The notes under the pieces are model-generated. The model made no database searches, was not told the origin of the DNA, and saw only the letters and a program-made list of their open reading frames with translations. The position numbers were made by a program, and so were the translations under genes. From FEB-10 sp963710645 (GTDB taxonomy: Bacteria > Acidobacteriota > Thermoanaerobaculia > Thermoanaerobaculales > Sulfomarinibacteraceae): 64,000 nucleotides of DNA. Shown piece after piece: positions 34,309 to 46,483 of this stretch; positions within the stretch are counted from its first letter, which is position 1, and each line of letters opens with the position of its first letter. The DNA is taken from positions 40,196-104,195 of the forward strand of contig CAVQBD010000005.1 in assembly GCA_963710645.1 (NCBI GenBank). The letters run 5' to 3'.

Positions 34309-37300
34309 CTAGTTCACCATATCCGCACCGGCGCCCTCGCTCTCCTCGGCCAGCGGCGGTTTCTCCAGCCCGTTTCGCGCCGGGGTATCGAACTCGAACT
34401 CGCTCCACCCACTGCCCACGAGTTGTTTCAATCCGTCGCGGGTTTCCTGCGAGCCATCGACGGCGAGGGCCGGCGGCGGCACAAGCCGCGCCTTGAAACT
34501 CCCTCCCCGGATCAGCTCGAATCTCACCGGCAGGTCTCCGGGGTGCTCCAATAGGTACTCTCGAACCTGTTCGAGGCGGGTTGAGTCCACCTCGTTCAGA
34601 TCTAGCACCACCCTCAGAGCTGAGGCCCGACGACCGGCTACGCCGTCCAGGGCCGCCACTTCATCGGCCGAGAGCTCCACATGGTCCCCTTCACCTTTGA
34701 GGGTTGCCACCACCAAGACCGGCTGACCTTCCACCAGCTTCTTCTCCGCCTGGTCGAACGTGTCCGGAAAGGCCACCACCCGAACACTGCCGGTGGGGTC
34801 TTCCAGTTGCCACACCGCCATCCGCCGGCCCTGGTTTCTGCCTTGCTTCTTGATGGGGATGATCTTGAGGGAACTCACCAGACCGCCGACGGTCGCCCGT
34901 TCGGCGCCTCCCTCCAATCGTCCGGGCAGCTCCGCGATGGTGCAGTCGGCGAACCGGCCGAGTTGTTCGCCGTAGCTGTCCAGTGGATGACCCGATAGAT
35001 AGAAGCCCAGCACGTCCCGTTCCCAGCCGAGCCGGACGCTCTCCTCGGCCGCCTCGGCTCCTTTGAGATCCTCCTCCAGGGACTCCGACATGAGGGCATC
35101 GAAGAGAAAGCCCTGACCGAGCTCCCGCTGCTCACGCTCGCGGCTGGTCAGATCCATGAGTTCGTCGAGGTGGGTGATGATCCCATTGCGCGGCACCCCG
35201 AAGGCGTCGAAGCTGCCGGCCTTCACCAGGCACTCCAGGACCTTGTGGTTGACGGCCCGCGAAGGCAGCGACCTCAGGCAATGCGACAACCCCTCGAATC
35301 CACCCTCACGTTCACGGGCATCGAGGATGGGTTCCACCGCGGCGACTCCAACACCCTTGACAGCACTCAATCCGAATCGAATACCACCGTTCTCCACCGT
35401 AAACTCGGGCCGCGAGCAGGTGATGTCCGGAGGCAGGATCTCGATCCCCATCTGGCGGCATCGGCCGAGATACTGGCGCAACTTGTCGGTGTTGGCCACC
35501 TCGGAGGTCAGCATGGCCGCCATGAAATGGGCTGGATAGTGGGCCTTGAGATAGGCGGTCACATAGGCAACGTTGGCGTAAGCCACCGAGTGCGATTTAT
35601 TGAACCCGTATTTTGCGAAGGGGATGATCTGTTCCCACAACTTCCGGGCCTTGGCCTTTGGAAAACCCTTAGCCACCGCCCCTTTGATGAAGTTCTCGCC
35701 CTCCCGATCAATGATGTCCTTCTTCTTCTTGCCCATGGCCTTGCGCAGGGTGTCCGCCTTGGCCAGGGAGAAGCCGGCGATCCGGACCGCGATCCGCATC
35801 ACCTGTTCCTGGTAGACGATGATGCCGTATGTCTCGCCCAGGATCTCCTCGAGCTCCGGAAAGATGTAGGTGATCGCCTTGCGGCCGTGTTTGCGCTCCG
35901 AATAGTCGTCGATGAACTGCATGGGCCCAGGGCGATACAGGGCGTTGAGGGCGGCGATGTCGAGAAAAGCCCTGGGCTGCACTTTGCGGAGAACATCCTT
36001 CATCCCCGACGACTCGAACTGGAAGATGCCGTCCGTGTCTCCAGCGGAAAACAGGTCGTAAACCAATGGGTCATCAATGGGAATCGCGTCGAGATCGAGA
36101 TCGGGATCGGCCGTGGCCCGAATCGACTCCACCGCGTCAGCGATCACGGTCAGGGTCCGCAGACCGAGGAAGTCCATTTTCAGGAGACCGAGAGTTTCCA
36201 CATCATCCTTGTCGAACTGGGTGCACACCTCTCCGTTCGACGTTCGGATCAACGGCACTAATGTCACCAGAGGCTCCGGAGCGATCACGACTCCCGCCGC
36301 GTGGACACCGCAGTGCCGCGCCAACCCTTCCAGTCGTTCGGCCGTCTCCACCAACTGCCGAACGTCGTCGTCTCCCTCCGCGAGCTCCTTGAGTCGTGGC
36401 GACTCCTCCAGCGCCTTCGGAATCGTGATGTTGAGCTCGTCGGGAATCAACTTCGCAATTCGATCCACATCCCCGAACGGCATCCCCATCACCCGACCCA
36501 CATCGCGGATCGCGGATTTCGCCTTCAAGATATTGAAGGTGGCGATCTGAGAGACCGAGTCGGTGCCATAGGTCTCGCGGACGTATTCGATCACTTCATC
36601 CCGTCGTCTTTGACAGAAATCAATATCGATATCCGGCATTGAAATTCGATCCGGATTCAAGAACCGCTCAAAAAGGAGATCATATTCAAGGGGATCGATA
36701 TCCGTAATGCCCAGAGCGTATGACGCAACAGATCCAGCCGCCGATCCGCGGCCGGGTCCAACGGGTATGTTCTGGTCTCTCGAATGCCGAATAAAATCCC
36801 ACACGACAAGAAAATATCCTGGAAATCCCATCTTGTTGATGATCTCCAGTTCTTCTTTCAGGCGTTTTTTGTAGTCTTCGTTCGGGTGTCTCCTCGGACC
36901 GGGATTCGCGAGCCGTTGTCGGAGACCTGTGGTCGAAATTTCGGCCAAAAAACTCTCCAACGTGTGCCCCTCCGGAACGGGGTATTGGGGCAGGTGGAGT
37001 CTCTCGGTATCGAAAAGGACATGACATCTCGAGGCAATTTCGGATGTCAGTTCACACGCTCCAGGATATTCGGAGAAAAGTTCGTACATTTCCTCGGAAG
37101 ATTTCACATAGAACTCTGGATTGTATGGATAGTTGAGTTCCTCGAGAGTCCGGTTCAACCCGATCCCCAACATCACTCGGTGAGCGAAGGTGTCATCCCG
37201 GTGGTGGAAATGGCAGTCATTGGTCGCGACCAGCGGAATCCCCGTGGTCCTCGAAATCTCCACCGCACCCTCGCGAACAAATGCCTCATCCGCCGAGCCG

Positions 37301-37857
37301 TGGTCCTGGATTTCGAGAAAAAAGTTGTCGGCACCGAGGATCTCCCGATAGTGCTCGGCTGTGTTTCGGGCTGCAACCGGATCGCGGCCCATCAGGTGTC
37401 GCGCGACCTCCCCTGAAAGGCAAGCGGACAAACCGATCAAGCCATCCGCGTGTTCCCCCAGGATCTCCTTCGACACTCGAGGCTTGTGATAGAAGCCCTC
37501 GAGATATCCTCGGCTGACCAACCGCACCAGGTTCTGATAACCGCGTTTGCTCTCGGCCAGCAAAACCAGATGGTCGTAGGGTTTCCGCCGCCCGGGGATC
37601 GGACTCCGCTCCGTGTGATCTCCCGGCGCCACATAGACCTCGCAGCCGATGACCGGACGAATGCCCTCGGCCAGGGCCGCCCGATGGAACTGAAAGGCCG
37701 CAAACAAATTTCCATGGTCGGTCACCGCCACCGCCGGCATGCCCAGGGCCGCCACCTGTTTCGTCAACTGCGGCACTCTGATGGTTGCGTCGAGCAACGA
37801 AAAGTGGGTGTGGAGGTGCAGGTGAACGAAGGGCGACGGAGTGGAAACGGCGGTCAT
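34309..37857 (-). CDS. dnaE: DNA polymerase III alpha subunit
   Basis: This is the replicative polymerase catalytic subunit, about 1182 residues, the usual DnaE length. The N-terminal PHP domain starts with VHLHLHTHFSLLD and keeps histidines in VAVTDHGNLFA. The polymerase palm shows the aspartates in MPDIDIDFCQRRRDEVI and the GPGRGSAAGSVASYALGI loop. Then come the helix-hairpin-helix region and an OB domain (GLVSSLKIIPIKKQGRNQG). The start is set at the ATG at 37857, directly before the PHP domain; upstream Met codons add only a few unconserved residues. The final 100 residues (VRVVAFPDTFDQAEKKLVEG onwards) are typical of the C-terminal tau-binding part. Confidence 0.97.
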   Translation of the reverse strand: MTAVSTPSPFVHLHLHTHFSLLDATIRVPQLTKQVAALGMPAVAVTDHGNLFAAFQFHRAALAEGIRPVIGCEVYVAPGDHTERSPIPGRRKPYDHLVLLAESKRGYQNLVRLVSRGYLEGFYHKPRVSKEILGEHADGLIGLSACLSGEVARHLMGRDPVAARNTAEHYREILGADNFFLEIQDHGSADEAFVREGAVEISRTTGIPLVATNDCHFHHRDDTFAHRVMLGIGLNRTLEELNYPYNPEFYVKSSEEMYELFSEYPGACELTSEIASRCHVLFDTERLHLPQYPVPEGHTLESFLAEISTTGLRQRLANPGPRRHPNEDYKKRLKEELEIINKMGFPGYFLVVWDFIRHSRDQNIPVGPGRGSAAGSVASYALGITDIDPLEYDLLFERFLNPDRISMPDIDIDFCQRRRDEVIEYVRETYGTDSVSQIATFNILKAKSAIRDVGRVMGMPFGDVDRIAKLIPDELNITIPKALEESPRLKELAEGDDDVRQLVETAERLEGLARHCGVHAAGVVIAPEPLVTLVPLIRTSNGEVCTQFDKDDVETLGLLKMDFLGLRTLTVIADAVESIRATADPDLDLDAIPIDDPLVYDLFSAGDTDGIFQFESSGMKDVLRKVQPRAFLDIAALNALYRPGPMQFIDDYSERKHGRKAITYIFPELEEILGETYGIIVYQEQVMRIAVRIAGFSLAKADTLRKAMGKKKKDIIDREGENFIKGAVAKGFPKAKARKLWEQIIPFAKYGFNKSHSVAYANVAYVTAYLKAHYPAHFMAAMLTSEVANTDKLRQYLGRCRQMGIEILPPDITCSRPEFTVENGGIRFGLSAVKGVGVAAVEPILDAREREGGFEGLSHCLRSLPSRAVNHKVLECLVKAGSFDAFGVPRNGIITHLDELMDLTSREREQRELGQGFLFDALMSESLEEDLKGAEAAEESVRLGWERDVLGFYLSGHPLDSYGEQLGRFADCTIAELPGRLEGGAERATVGGLVSSLKIIPIKKQGRNQGRRMAVWQLEDPTGSVRVVAFPDTFDQAEKKLVEGQPVLVVATLKGEGDHVELSADEVAALDGVAGRRASALRVVLDLNEVDSTRLEQVREYLLEHPGDLPVRFELIRGGSFKARLVPPPALAVDGSQETRDGLKQLVGSGWSEFEFDTPARNGLEKPPLAEESEGAGADMVN

Positions 37858-38047
37858 GCGGTCATCATACATGGCCCACGACCTTCGCCCAGAGACCACC
37901 GACAACCGCCACGTGATGACTCCTCGGCCGATGAACGATGAGTTCCACCGATCCCCTGATCGTTCTTTCGCGTCTTCTTTCGGACAGTAATGCGCAAGAT
38001 ATTCCGGGAAATTTTTCTGGATTCATTCAAAAGTCTGAAAATTTCTC

Positions 38048-38076
38048 TTGACAATGCAGTCAAAATTCGTCATTTT
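38048..38076 (+). promoter_or_regulatory. Candidate sigma-70-type promoter
   Basis: A perfect TTGACA at 38048-38053 is followed after 17 bases by CATTTT at 38071-38076. The -10 box matches poorly. It lies just before the TPR mini-gene in an AT-rich stretch unlike the rest of the window. Confidence 0.25.
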
Positions 38077-38090
38077 TCTTCAAGATAGCC

Positions 38091-38426
38091 ATGTTGAATG
38101 TAGGAATTTTCAGAACGCCAAGCCTCAACGACACCGACCAAGATGACTCTATGATTCGCGTCTATAGGCGTCATGCAGCTCGGGCGATTTCGGAAGAACG
38201 TTGGCAGGTAGCGGAAATTTTCCTCGAGAGAATTTTGGATGTGGATCCCCACCACACAGAAGCATGGCTCATGAAGGGTCTTCTCCGCCACCACTGCCAC
38301 GAAGATGACGAATCTGCGGTGCATTGTTACAAAAAAGTCATCACGCTCTGTGGCCACGATGTTCAGCATCCCCACGCACAAAGGGCCCATTCTTCGCTCA
38401 ACAGACTCCTTCATGTTTGGGCCTGA
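38091..38426 (+). CDS. Small TPR-like protein
   Basis: The product is a 111-residue protein whose middle (residues about 25 to 75) reads as one to one and a half tetratricopeptide repeats: RWQVAEIFLERILDVDPHHT then EAWLMKGLLRHHCHEDDESA. No signal peptide or membrane segment is seen. The gene lies in DNA that is markedly AT-richer than its neighbours. Start choice is weak: the first ATG (38091) has no clear ribosome site, and the Met 20 codons later (38151) is an alternative. It is divergent from dnaE. The role is unknown; such proteins usually mediate protein contacts. Confidence 0.6.
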   Translation: MLNVGIFRTPSLNDTDQDDSMIRVYRRHAARAISEERWQVAEIFLERILDVDPHHTEAWLMKGLLRHHCHEDDESAVHCYKKVITLCGHDVQHPHAQRAHSSLNRLLHVWA

Positions 38427-38621
38427 ATCGAACTGTCTGGGAAATAATCGAATTCAAAACCACCAGAAATAGAAACAGAACCCGATCATCAAATACTGTC
38501 CCGCGAGACCGTCATGCTCGGCTCGATCTTCCACCCGCCACCAACAATCAGGTGGTCATTCGGGAACGGCCCCTTGAATCCACGGTGGGCAGCCCACCTC
38601 TCCGGGGCGTCGGGAGCAGAT

Positions 38622-39632
38622 TCAGAACTGCCGGTCGACCAGCAGCGACGTGGCGTGCGCCAACGCGTCCCGCTCCGCGCCCGGGGGCAGACACTGGAGA
38701 TGTGACACCGCGCGTTTCGCATATCCGTTGGCCCGACTCTGCACCTCGTCCAGCACGCCCGACGTCCTGACGACCTCCAAAACCTCTGACTCCGAGATCT
38801 CGGCAAACTCTCCGGTGGCCACCACGGTGCCCAGCCGGTCTCTCTGACCCCGATCGAGCCGGTGAAGCAGGAGGATGATCGGCAGGGTCACCCGTCCCTC
38901 GCGGAGATCTGCCAACACCGGTTTGCCCAGGCGCGATCGGTTGGAGGTGAAGTCCAACAGATCGTCAATCAACTGGAAGCACAGACCCAGGTCCCGCCCA
39001 AACTCCAGGAGTTCGTCGGTGAGGTGTAGGGTAGCTGGTTTGAAGAGCGCCGGCAGAGCACAGGCGGCGGCGAACAGCTCCGCCGTCTTTCGCCGCGTGA
39101 TGTCCATGTAGAGCTCTTCAGAGATGTCGAGCCGGCCGCGGACATCGTCGGCCATGATCTCGCCCTCGGTCATCTGCAGGGTCGCCGATGTGAGGACGCG
39201 CATCACGTCAACATCACCGAATTCCAGACAGAGACCCATGCTTCTCGTATACAACCAATCGCCAACCAGGACCGTGGTTTGGTTGCCCCAGCGATTGTTG
39301 GCCGTGGGCTTGCCGCGCCGCAGATCGGACTCGTCAATGATGTCGTCGTGGATCAAAGTGGCGCTGTGGATGAACTCGACCACCGCCCCGTAACGGATGT
39401 CCCGCTCGCCGCTCGCTCCCAGGGCCTTGCTGATCAACAACACCAGAGCAGGCCGGATCCGCTTGCCGCCCGAGGACAGCACGTACCCCGCCACTTCGGA
39501 GACCATGGGCTGCGCACCTTCCAATTCGCGGGAGATAAACTCCTCCACCAGCTTCAGGCGATGAGCAATCGGCCCGAAAACCTCACGAATCTGCTGTGCT
39601 TGACGGAGGGACCTGACGGCAGGCGTTTTCAC
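38622..39632 (-). CDS. ispB: All-trans polyprenyl diphosphate synthase
   Basis: The enzyme condenses isopentenyl units into a long-chain polyprenyl diphosphate, used for the quinone side chain. Its length, 336 residues, fits. The first aspartate-rich motif is HDDIIDESDLRRGKPTANN and the second is QLIDDLLDFTSNRSRLGKP, with GGKRIRPALVLL upstream. The residues just before the first motif (FIHSATLIH) contain no very bulky stop residue, consistent with a long product such as octaprenyl, though length cannot be fixed by eye. The start appears to be a GTG at 39632 without a strong ribosome site. The gene stands apart from the purH-lolA group upstream by about 120 bases. Confidence 0.92.
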   Translation of the reverse strand: MKTPAVRSLRQAQQIREVFGPIAHRLKLVEEFISRELEGAQPMVSEVAGYVLSSGGKRIRPALVLLISKALGASGERDIRYGAVVEFIHSATLIHDDIIDESDLRRGKPTANNRWGNQTTVLVGDWLYTRSMGLCLEFGDVDVMRVLTSATLQMTEGEIMADDVRGRLDISEELYMDITRRKTAELFAAACALPALFKPATLHLTDELLEFGRDLGLCFQLIDDLLDFTSNRSRLGKPVLADLREGRVTLPIILLLHRLDRGQRDRLGTVVATGEFAEISESEVLEVVRTSGVLDEVQSRANGYAKRAVSHLQCLPPGAERDALAHATSLLVDRQF

Positions 39633-39751
39633 CGACGAATAGTACCACGTTTGGCCGTGAGGACTCGGCTCAATCGTTCAGCCAGGCCACACGGAATCGG
39701 CGAGGAGGGGCCTTGTCGCGGGACGCCCCGAAACCGGTCAAAAAAATCGGC

Positions 39752-40384
39752 CTACGTACCGTCATCCACACACGAGACGCCATCGGGAGGTTGCGGCAGC
39801 CACCCGCCCTCGGGCGGGTCCGGCTCGGACCGCCATCGGTGGAACTGCAGGCGGTTGGTGGCGCCCTGGGGATCCAGGATCGTCACCCGCGCCGGCAGGC
39901 CGTCCGGTCCCATTTCAACCTCCAGCCGCGCCACGCCTCCCGGCTGTCTGGGCACCAGCCCAAAACCAGCGCCGCCCGCGTCGATGACCGTGAACCGATC
40001 CAGAGCCGTGGTTGGATCCAGTACCGGCGCCAGCGGGATTCTCGCCCACTCGTCGTCGGAGAGGAGGTGGTCGTCACAGCTCGGCGGCTCGAACTCCACC
40101 AACCGGACCGCGCGGCCGTCCAGCCCGAGTCGGCGAAGTTCGGGACGACCCGAGCGGAAATGGGCCCGATCGGGCCAGGCCACCCACACCTCGCCGTCAA
40201 TCACTTCGGGAACGGTCTGTCCTACCGCCAGGAACTCCTGGTGAAACTCGGCGGCCCATCCGGGTTGCGACCTCAGGGTCCGGCCCAGCGCTTCGAGGTT
40301 CATCATCGCAGTTTGCTGTGCCCAGCAGACCGGCGCCACCCACAGGAGGATTCCCAACGACACAGTGACTCGCAGGACCGACAT
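39752..40384 (-). CDS. LolA-like outer-membrane lipoprotein carrier
   Basis: The protein has a signal peptide (MSVLRVTVSLGILLWVAPVCWA) and a mature part of about 185 residues with the alternating strands of LolA: WAAEFHQEFLAVGQTVPEVI, GEVWVAWPDRAHFR, and a late strand RLQFHRWRSEPDP. LolA carries lipoproteins across the periplasm. Two cysteines (SCDDH and SCVDD) could form a disulfide. I prefer the Met at 40384 for the signal peptide; a GTG at 40435 overlaps the upstream stop by four bases (GTGA) and would put 17 residues before it. It is the third gene of the purH group. The assignment rests on pattern, not on strong motifs. Confidence 0.6.
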   Translation of the reverse strand: MSVLRVTVSLGILLWVAPVCWAQQTAMMNLEALGRTLRSQPGWAAEFHQEFLAVGQTVPEVIDGEVWVAWPDRAHFRSGRPELRRLGLDGRAVRLVEFEPPSCDDHLLSDDEWARIPLAPVLDPTTALDRFTVIDAGGAGFGLVPRQPGGVARLEVEMGPDGLPARVTILDPQGATNRLQFHRWRSEPDPPEGGWLPQPPDGVSCVDDGT

Positions 40385-40431
40385 CGCGCCGTCCGTCCGA
40401 CTCGCCTCATGAGAAACGCGGCTGATCGAGC

Positions 40432-40836
40432 TCACCCTTCGATGGACAAGGTCTGCAGTGCATGGGCCACAACGAAGATCCGCTCGTTGTTGCTCTCCAC
40501 CGACACCGGATAGAGGAAGAAACCGCTGTCCGCCACCGAGTAGCTCGCCATCCTACCGCGGACGACCTCGCCGTCGATGAACTCGACTGTGGCCACGGCG
40601 CCGCTCCGATCCTCGTCGGCGGACCGACCGAGGTGAAGCTCGGCGTCTCGTCTGGCCTGACCTTTCAGGAAGAAAACAGCCTTGAGATCGCCAACCCCGA
40701 CCCGCACCGCATCACCCTCAGCGGTTTCAGCCTCCAGGACCTTGTCCTCGGGCGTGAAGTCTTTGGTGAGATTGCAGCGCAGAGCGTGCCCATCACGATA
40801 TCTGAGCACCACAGCCCCGCGGGATTCCTCCTCCAT
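40432..40836 (-). CDS. Conserved-looking hypothetical protein
   Basis: A 134-residue cytoplasmic protein that I cannot name. It has two small beta domains: VVLRYRDGHALRCNLTKDF followed by a VRVGVGDLKAVFFLKGQ strand pair, and then VATVEFIDGEVVRGRMASYS with a final hydrophobic strand. The segment LKAVFFLK is a recurring feature of short beta-barrel proteins found beside PilZ-type or DUF4388 proteins; that link is only suggestive. A good ribosome site (GGAGGGGGC) precedes the ATG at 40836. It lies between purH and the LolA-like gene, in one likely operon. Confidence 0.7.
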   Translation of the reverse strand: MEEESRGAVVLRYRDGHALRCNLTKDFTPEDKVLEAETAEGDAVRVGVGDLKAVFFLKGQARRDAELHLGRSADEDRSGAVATVEFIDGEVVRGRMASYSVADSGFFLYPVSVESNNERIFVVAHALQTLSIEG

Positions 40837-40917
40837 TTTGCCCCCTCCAGAGACGCTGCTTGCGTCACTTCAATGCTACCACGAAGCTCCATCGCCCATC
40901 GGAAATTCGAATGCCCA

Positions 40918-42456
40918 TCAGTGTTTGAAATGGCGTCGACGGGTGAGCAGCATGGCCACTCCGAGACGATCACATGCCTCGATGACCTCCCGGTCGCGGA
41001 TCGACCCGCCGGGTTGGATGATCGCCTCGACCCCGGCCTCGTGGAGCGCTTCGACGCCGTCCGGAAACGGGAAAAAGGCATCGGACGCGGCAACGCTGCC
41101 GGCAAGATCGTGCCCCATTTCGCGGGCCTTGGCGACGGCGATCTTGGCGGCATCCACCCGACTCATCTGACCGGCACCGATGCCCAGAATGCGGTCCTGG
41201 GCTCCCACCACGATGGCGTTGGAACCCACGTGTTTGACCACGCGCCACGCCAATTCCAAGGCCCGCTTCTGGATCACGTCCGGCGACCGCTCGGTCACCG
41301 GCTCGCGATCCTCACCATCCCAGCCGTGGTCCGGGGTCTGAAGGAGGAAGCCGCCGTCGGCGTTGCGGATGACGGTCTCGGTGGGATCGGCAGCTTCGGC
41401 CACGAGGACCCGCAAGTTCTTCTTCCGCGAGAATATTTCCGCCGCCCCCTCATCAATCTCCGGGGCGATCACGACCTCGGCAAACTGCTCCACCACCGCC
41501 TCGGCAAACTCACGGTCCACCGGTCGATTGGCGGCGATGACACCGCCAAAGGCCGATACGGGATCGGTGGCGCGTGCCTTGAGAAAGGCCTCCGCCATGG
41601 AGTCGTCCAAACCCACACCGCAGGGATTGGCGTGTTTGATAACGGCCACGCCGGGTCCGGGCAGATCCCACACCAGCCTCCAGGCCCCGGTTGCGTCGCC
41701 GAGGTTGTTGTACGACATGGCCTTGCCCTGCAGTTGACGAGCTCCCGCCAGACCTCGCGGCGGCGAAAACCTGGCAAGGATGGCCTCCTGGTGGGGGTTT
41801 TCTCCGTATCGAAGCTCCTCCTCTTCGGTGGCAAGCAACTCGGCCGCCACCACCGCGGTCACGGACCTGTGACCGGATGAATCGAAGCGCGGGAGGTTGG
41901 CCGCGATGGCGGCATCATAGGCGGCGGTGTGACGAAAGGCCTTGACTGCGAGCCGCCATCTGGTCGCCCGGCAGACCGAGCCGTCCGCCAGTTCTGCGAG
42001 CACACCCGAGTAGTCGGTGGGATCCACGACCACGGTGACGCGGGCGTAGTTCTTAGCCGCCGCACGCACCAGGCTGGGGCCGCCGATATCGATGTTCTCC
42101 ACCACGTCGTCCAGGGTCGCACCCTCGCGCTCAGCCGTCTGTTTGAAGGGGTAGAGATTGACCACCACGAGGTCGATCTCCGGGATGTCGTGTTTTGCAA
42201 GTTGCTCTCGGTGATCCTCGGAGGGAGCGGCGAGGATTCCACCGAAGACTTTGGGGTGGAGGGTCTTCAAGCGCCCGTCCAACATCTGCGGGAAGCCCGT
42301 GAAATCAGCGACCTCGGTGACCTTGCAGCCCGCCTCACGCAGCGCTCGGGCGGTTCCCCCGGTCGAGATCACCGTCCAACCCAGACGGTCCAGAGCACGC
42401 CCGAGGTCGTCGAGTGATTTCTTGTCTGACACCGATACCAAAGCGATTCCAGCCAT
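40918..42456 (-). CDS. purH: Bifunctional AICAR transformylase / IMP cyclohydrolase
   Basis: PurH carries out the last two steps of purine synthesis. The N-terminal cyclohydrolase domain shows ALVSVSDKKSL, ISTGGTARALREAGC and DFTGFPQMLDGRLKTLHPKV. The transformylase domain has KHANPCGVGLDD with its catalytic Lys-His, and the protein ends in the family's typical RRRHFKH tail after EAIIQPGGSIRD. The length is 512 residues, as usual. GGGAGG just upstream supports the ATG at 42456; the frame stays open almost 100 codons further but that part is repeat DNA. Two small genes follow in the same direction. Confidence 0.97.
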   Translation of the reverse strand: MAGIALVSVSDKKSLDDLGRALDRLGWTVISTGGTARALREAGCKVTEVADFTGFPQMLDGRLKTLHPKVFGGILAAPSEDHREQLAKHDIPEIDLVVVNLYPFKQTAEREGATLDDVVENIDIGGPSLVRAAAKNYARVTVVVDPTDYSGVLAELADGSVCRATRWRLAVKAFRHTAAYDAAIAANLPRFDSSGHRSVTAVVAAELLATEEEELRYGENPHQEAILARFSPPRGLAGARQLQGKAMSYNNLGDATGAWRLVWDLPGPGVAVIKHANPCGVGLDDSMAEAFLKARATDPVSAFGGVIAANRPVDREFAEAVVEQFAEVVIAPEIDEGAAEIFSRKKNLRVLVAEAADPTETVIRNADGGFLLQTPDHGWDGEDREPVTERSPDVIQKRALELAWRVVKHVGSNAIVVGAQDRILGIGAGQMSRVDAAKIAVAKAREMGHDLAGSVAASDAFFPFPDGVEALHEAGVEAIIQPGGSIRDREVIEACDRLGVAMLLTRRRHFKH

Positions 42457-42941
42457 CGTGGCCTCCCAGCCCGGGATTCTATCGCCGCAGTGGCCATCCG
42501 TCACGCAGGGACGGGTGTGAGCGCAACGCGCCCTTCTCCCCGTCGCGCTCCCCGAGGGCGCGGCTCTCGGAGGTGCCTGGCATCCCGATTCGCCAACGCC
42601 GGCCAGCCGATTCGTCACGCTGGGGCGAATCGGCGTGCCTGGCATCCTCACGGGAATCGCGACGACGAACCGGGGCGCAACGAAGGACCCCCACCGCTGA
42701 TACTGCTTTTCCAAAATCATCAGAGACGGCACGCCCGCCTGTCGCCCCCATATCGCTCCGGCTCGGCGGGATCTACGTTCTTTGTTCTTCGATCCGCTCC
42801 GGGTGGGCGGGTGGATCTTCGTTCTTCGTTCTTCGTTCTGCCTTGGGTAACGGCAACGGTAACGGGCTCGGGTGGGCGGGGGTGCTCCCTGTTCCTTGCT
42901 CCTTGTTCACCCGTGTAAGATGGCCGTCAAGGTTCAAATCA
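42457..42941. repeat. Gene-free region upstream of the kinase, with long repeat copy A
   Basis: No gene is seen. It contains TGCCTGGCAT inverted pieces around GATTCG/CGAATC (42570-42660), then a block of about 305 bases (42599-42903) that is repeated almost exactly at 46105-46425, downstream of the kinase gene. The second half of the block is made of TTCGTTC heptamers and GGTAACGG-type repeats. Promoters for purH (minus) and the kinase (plus) must also lie here. Confidence 0.7.
42599..42903 (+). repeat. Long direct repeat flanking the kinase gene, copy A
   Basis: From CCGGCCAGCCGATTCG to CTCCCTGTTCCTTGCTCC this block matches 46105-46425 almost base for base; the main difference is a 7-base heptamer expansion in copy B. 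Neither copy codes for protein. Confidence 0.9.
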
Positions 42942-45779
<2,838 letters not shown>

Positions 45780-45952
45780 CCCCACCCGACCAATACGGAG
45801 AATCTTCGCCAGGAGTGCAGCCGAGACGGCTGCGCTACAACGACCCCTGGCTTTGTAGCGCAGGCCTCCGGCCTGCATGGAGCCTGTCGTTCGGATCGAT
45901 CCAGGTATTTCGACGCGCCCTTCTCTCCGTCGCGCTTCCCGAGGGAGCCCCC

Positions 45953-46014
45953 TTTAACAATGTTGGGACCCAAAGGGCTGAATGACTCAGTTGGCGAGCC
46001 CCAACATTGTTAAA
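45953..46014. repeat. Inverted-repeat element, copy 4
   Basis: TTTAACAATGTTGGG (45953-45967) and its exact 15-base complement (46000-46014) enclose 32 bases. GACGGCACGCCCGC follows on the right, as in copy 5. Confidence 0.88.
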
Positions 46015-46104
46015 GACGGCACGCCCGCACATCGCGCCCAGCTCGCTCCGGGTGGGTGGGAACGTTCAACGTTTAACGTGTAACGTCTAACTTCTGACTC
46101 TCAC

Positions 46105-46425
46105 CCGGCCAGCCGATTCGTCACGCTGGGGCGAATCGGCGTGCCTGGCATCCTCACGGGAATCGCGACGACGAACCGGGGCGCAACGAAGGACCCCCAC
46201 CGCTGATACTGCTTTTCCAAAATCATCAGAGACGGCACGCCCGCCTGTCGCCCCCATATCGCTCCGGCTCGGCGGGATCTACGTTCTTTGTTCTTCGATC
46301 CGCTCCGGGTGGGCGGGTGGATCTTCGTTCTTCGATCTTTGTTCTTCGTTCTGCCTTGGGTAACGGCAACGGTAACGGGCTCGGGTGGGCGGGAGTGCTC
46401 CCTGTTCCTTGTTCCTTGCTCCCGG
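46105..46425 (+). repeat. Long direct repeat flanking the kinase gene, copy B
   Basis: This matches copy A at 42599-42903 nearly base for base, in the same orientation, 3.5 kb away. The extra length comes from heptamer expansions (TTCGATCTTTG and GTTCCTT). Confidence 0.9.
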
Positions 46426-46483
46426 CCGGGCGGGCGGGATCTTCGTTCTTCGTTCTTCGATCTTTGTTCTTGGATCGAGCTCC

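Larger units (their letters stand above)
45780..46483. repeat. Gene-free region downstream of the kinase, with long repeat copy B
   Basis: No gene is seen in 704 bases. It contains a GTAGCGCAGGCC hairpin near 45855-45876 (possible terminator), the GC linker found beside other elements (45913-45950), an inverted-repeat element (45953-46014), heptamers of AACGTTC/AACGTGT type (46058-46095), long repeat copy B (46105-46425) and further TTCGTTC heptamers up to the DUF3014 gene end. Confidence 0.7.

Noticed and set aside
42570..42660. TGCCTGGCAT repeat pieces as a separate transposon end
   Set aside because: Only partial copies (13453-13535, 42570-42660, 46110-46160) are seen, with no defined ends, so I list them only within region entries.
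42414..42941. Upstream in-frame extension of the kinase gene (about 175 codons)
   Set aside because: It runs through the repeat block also found at 46105-46425, overlaps the start of purH on the other strand and has no domain features; the kinase fold begins just after the ATG at 42942.
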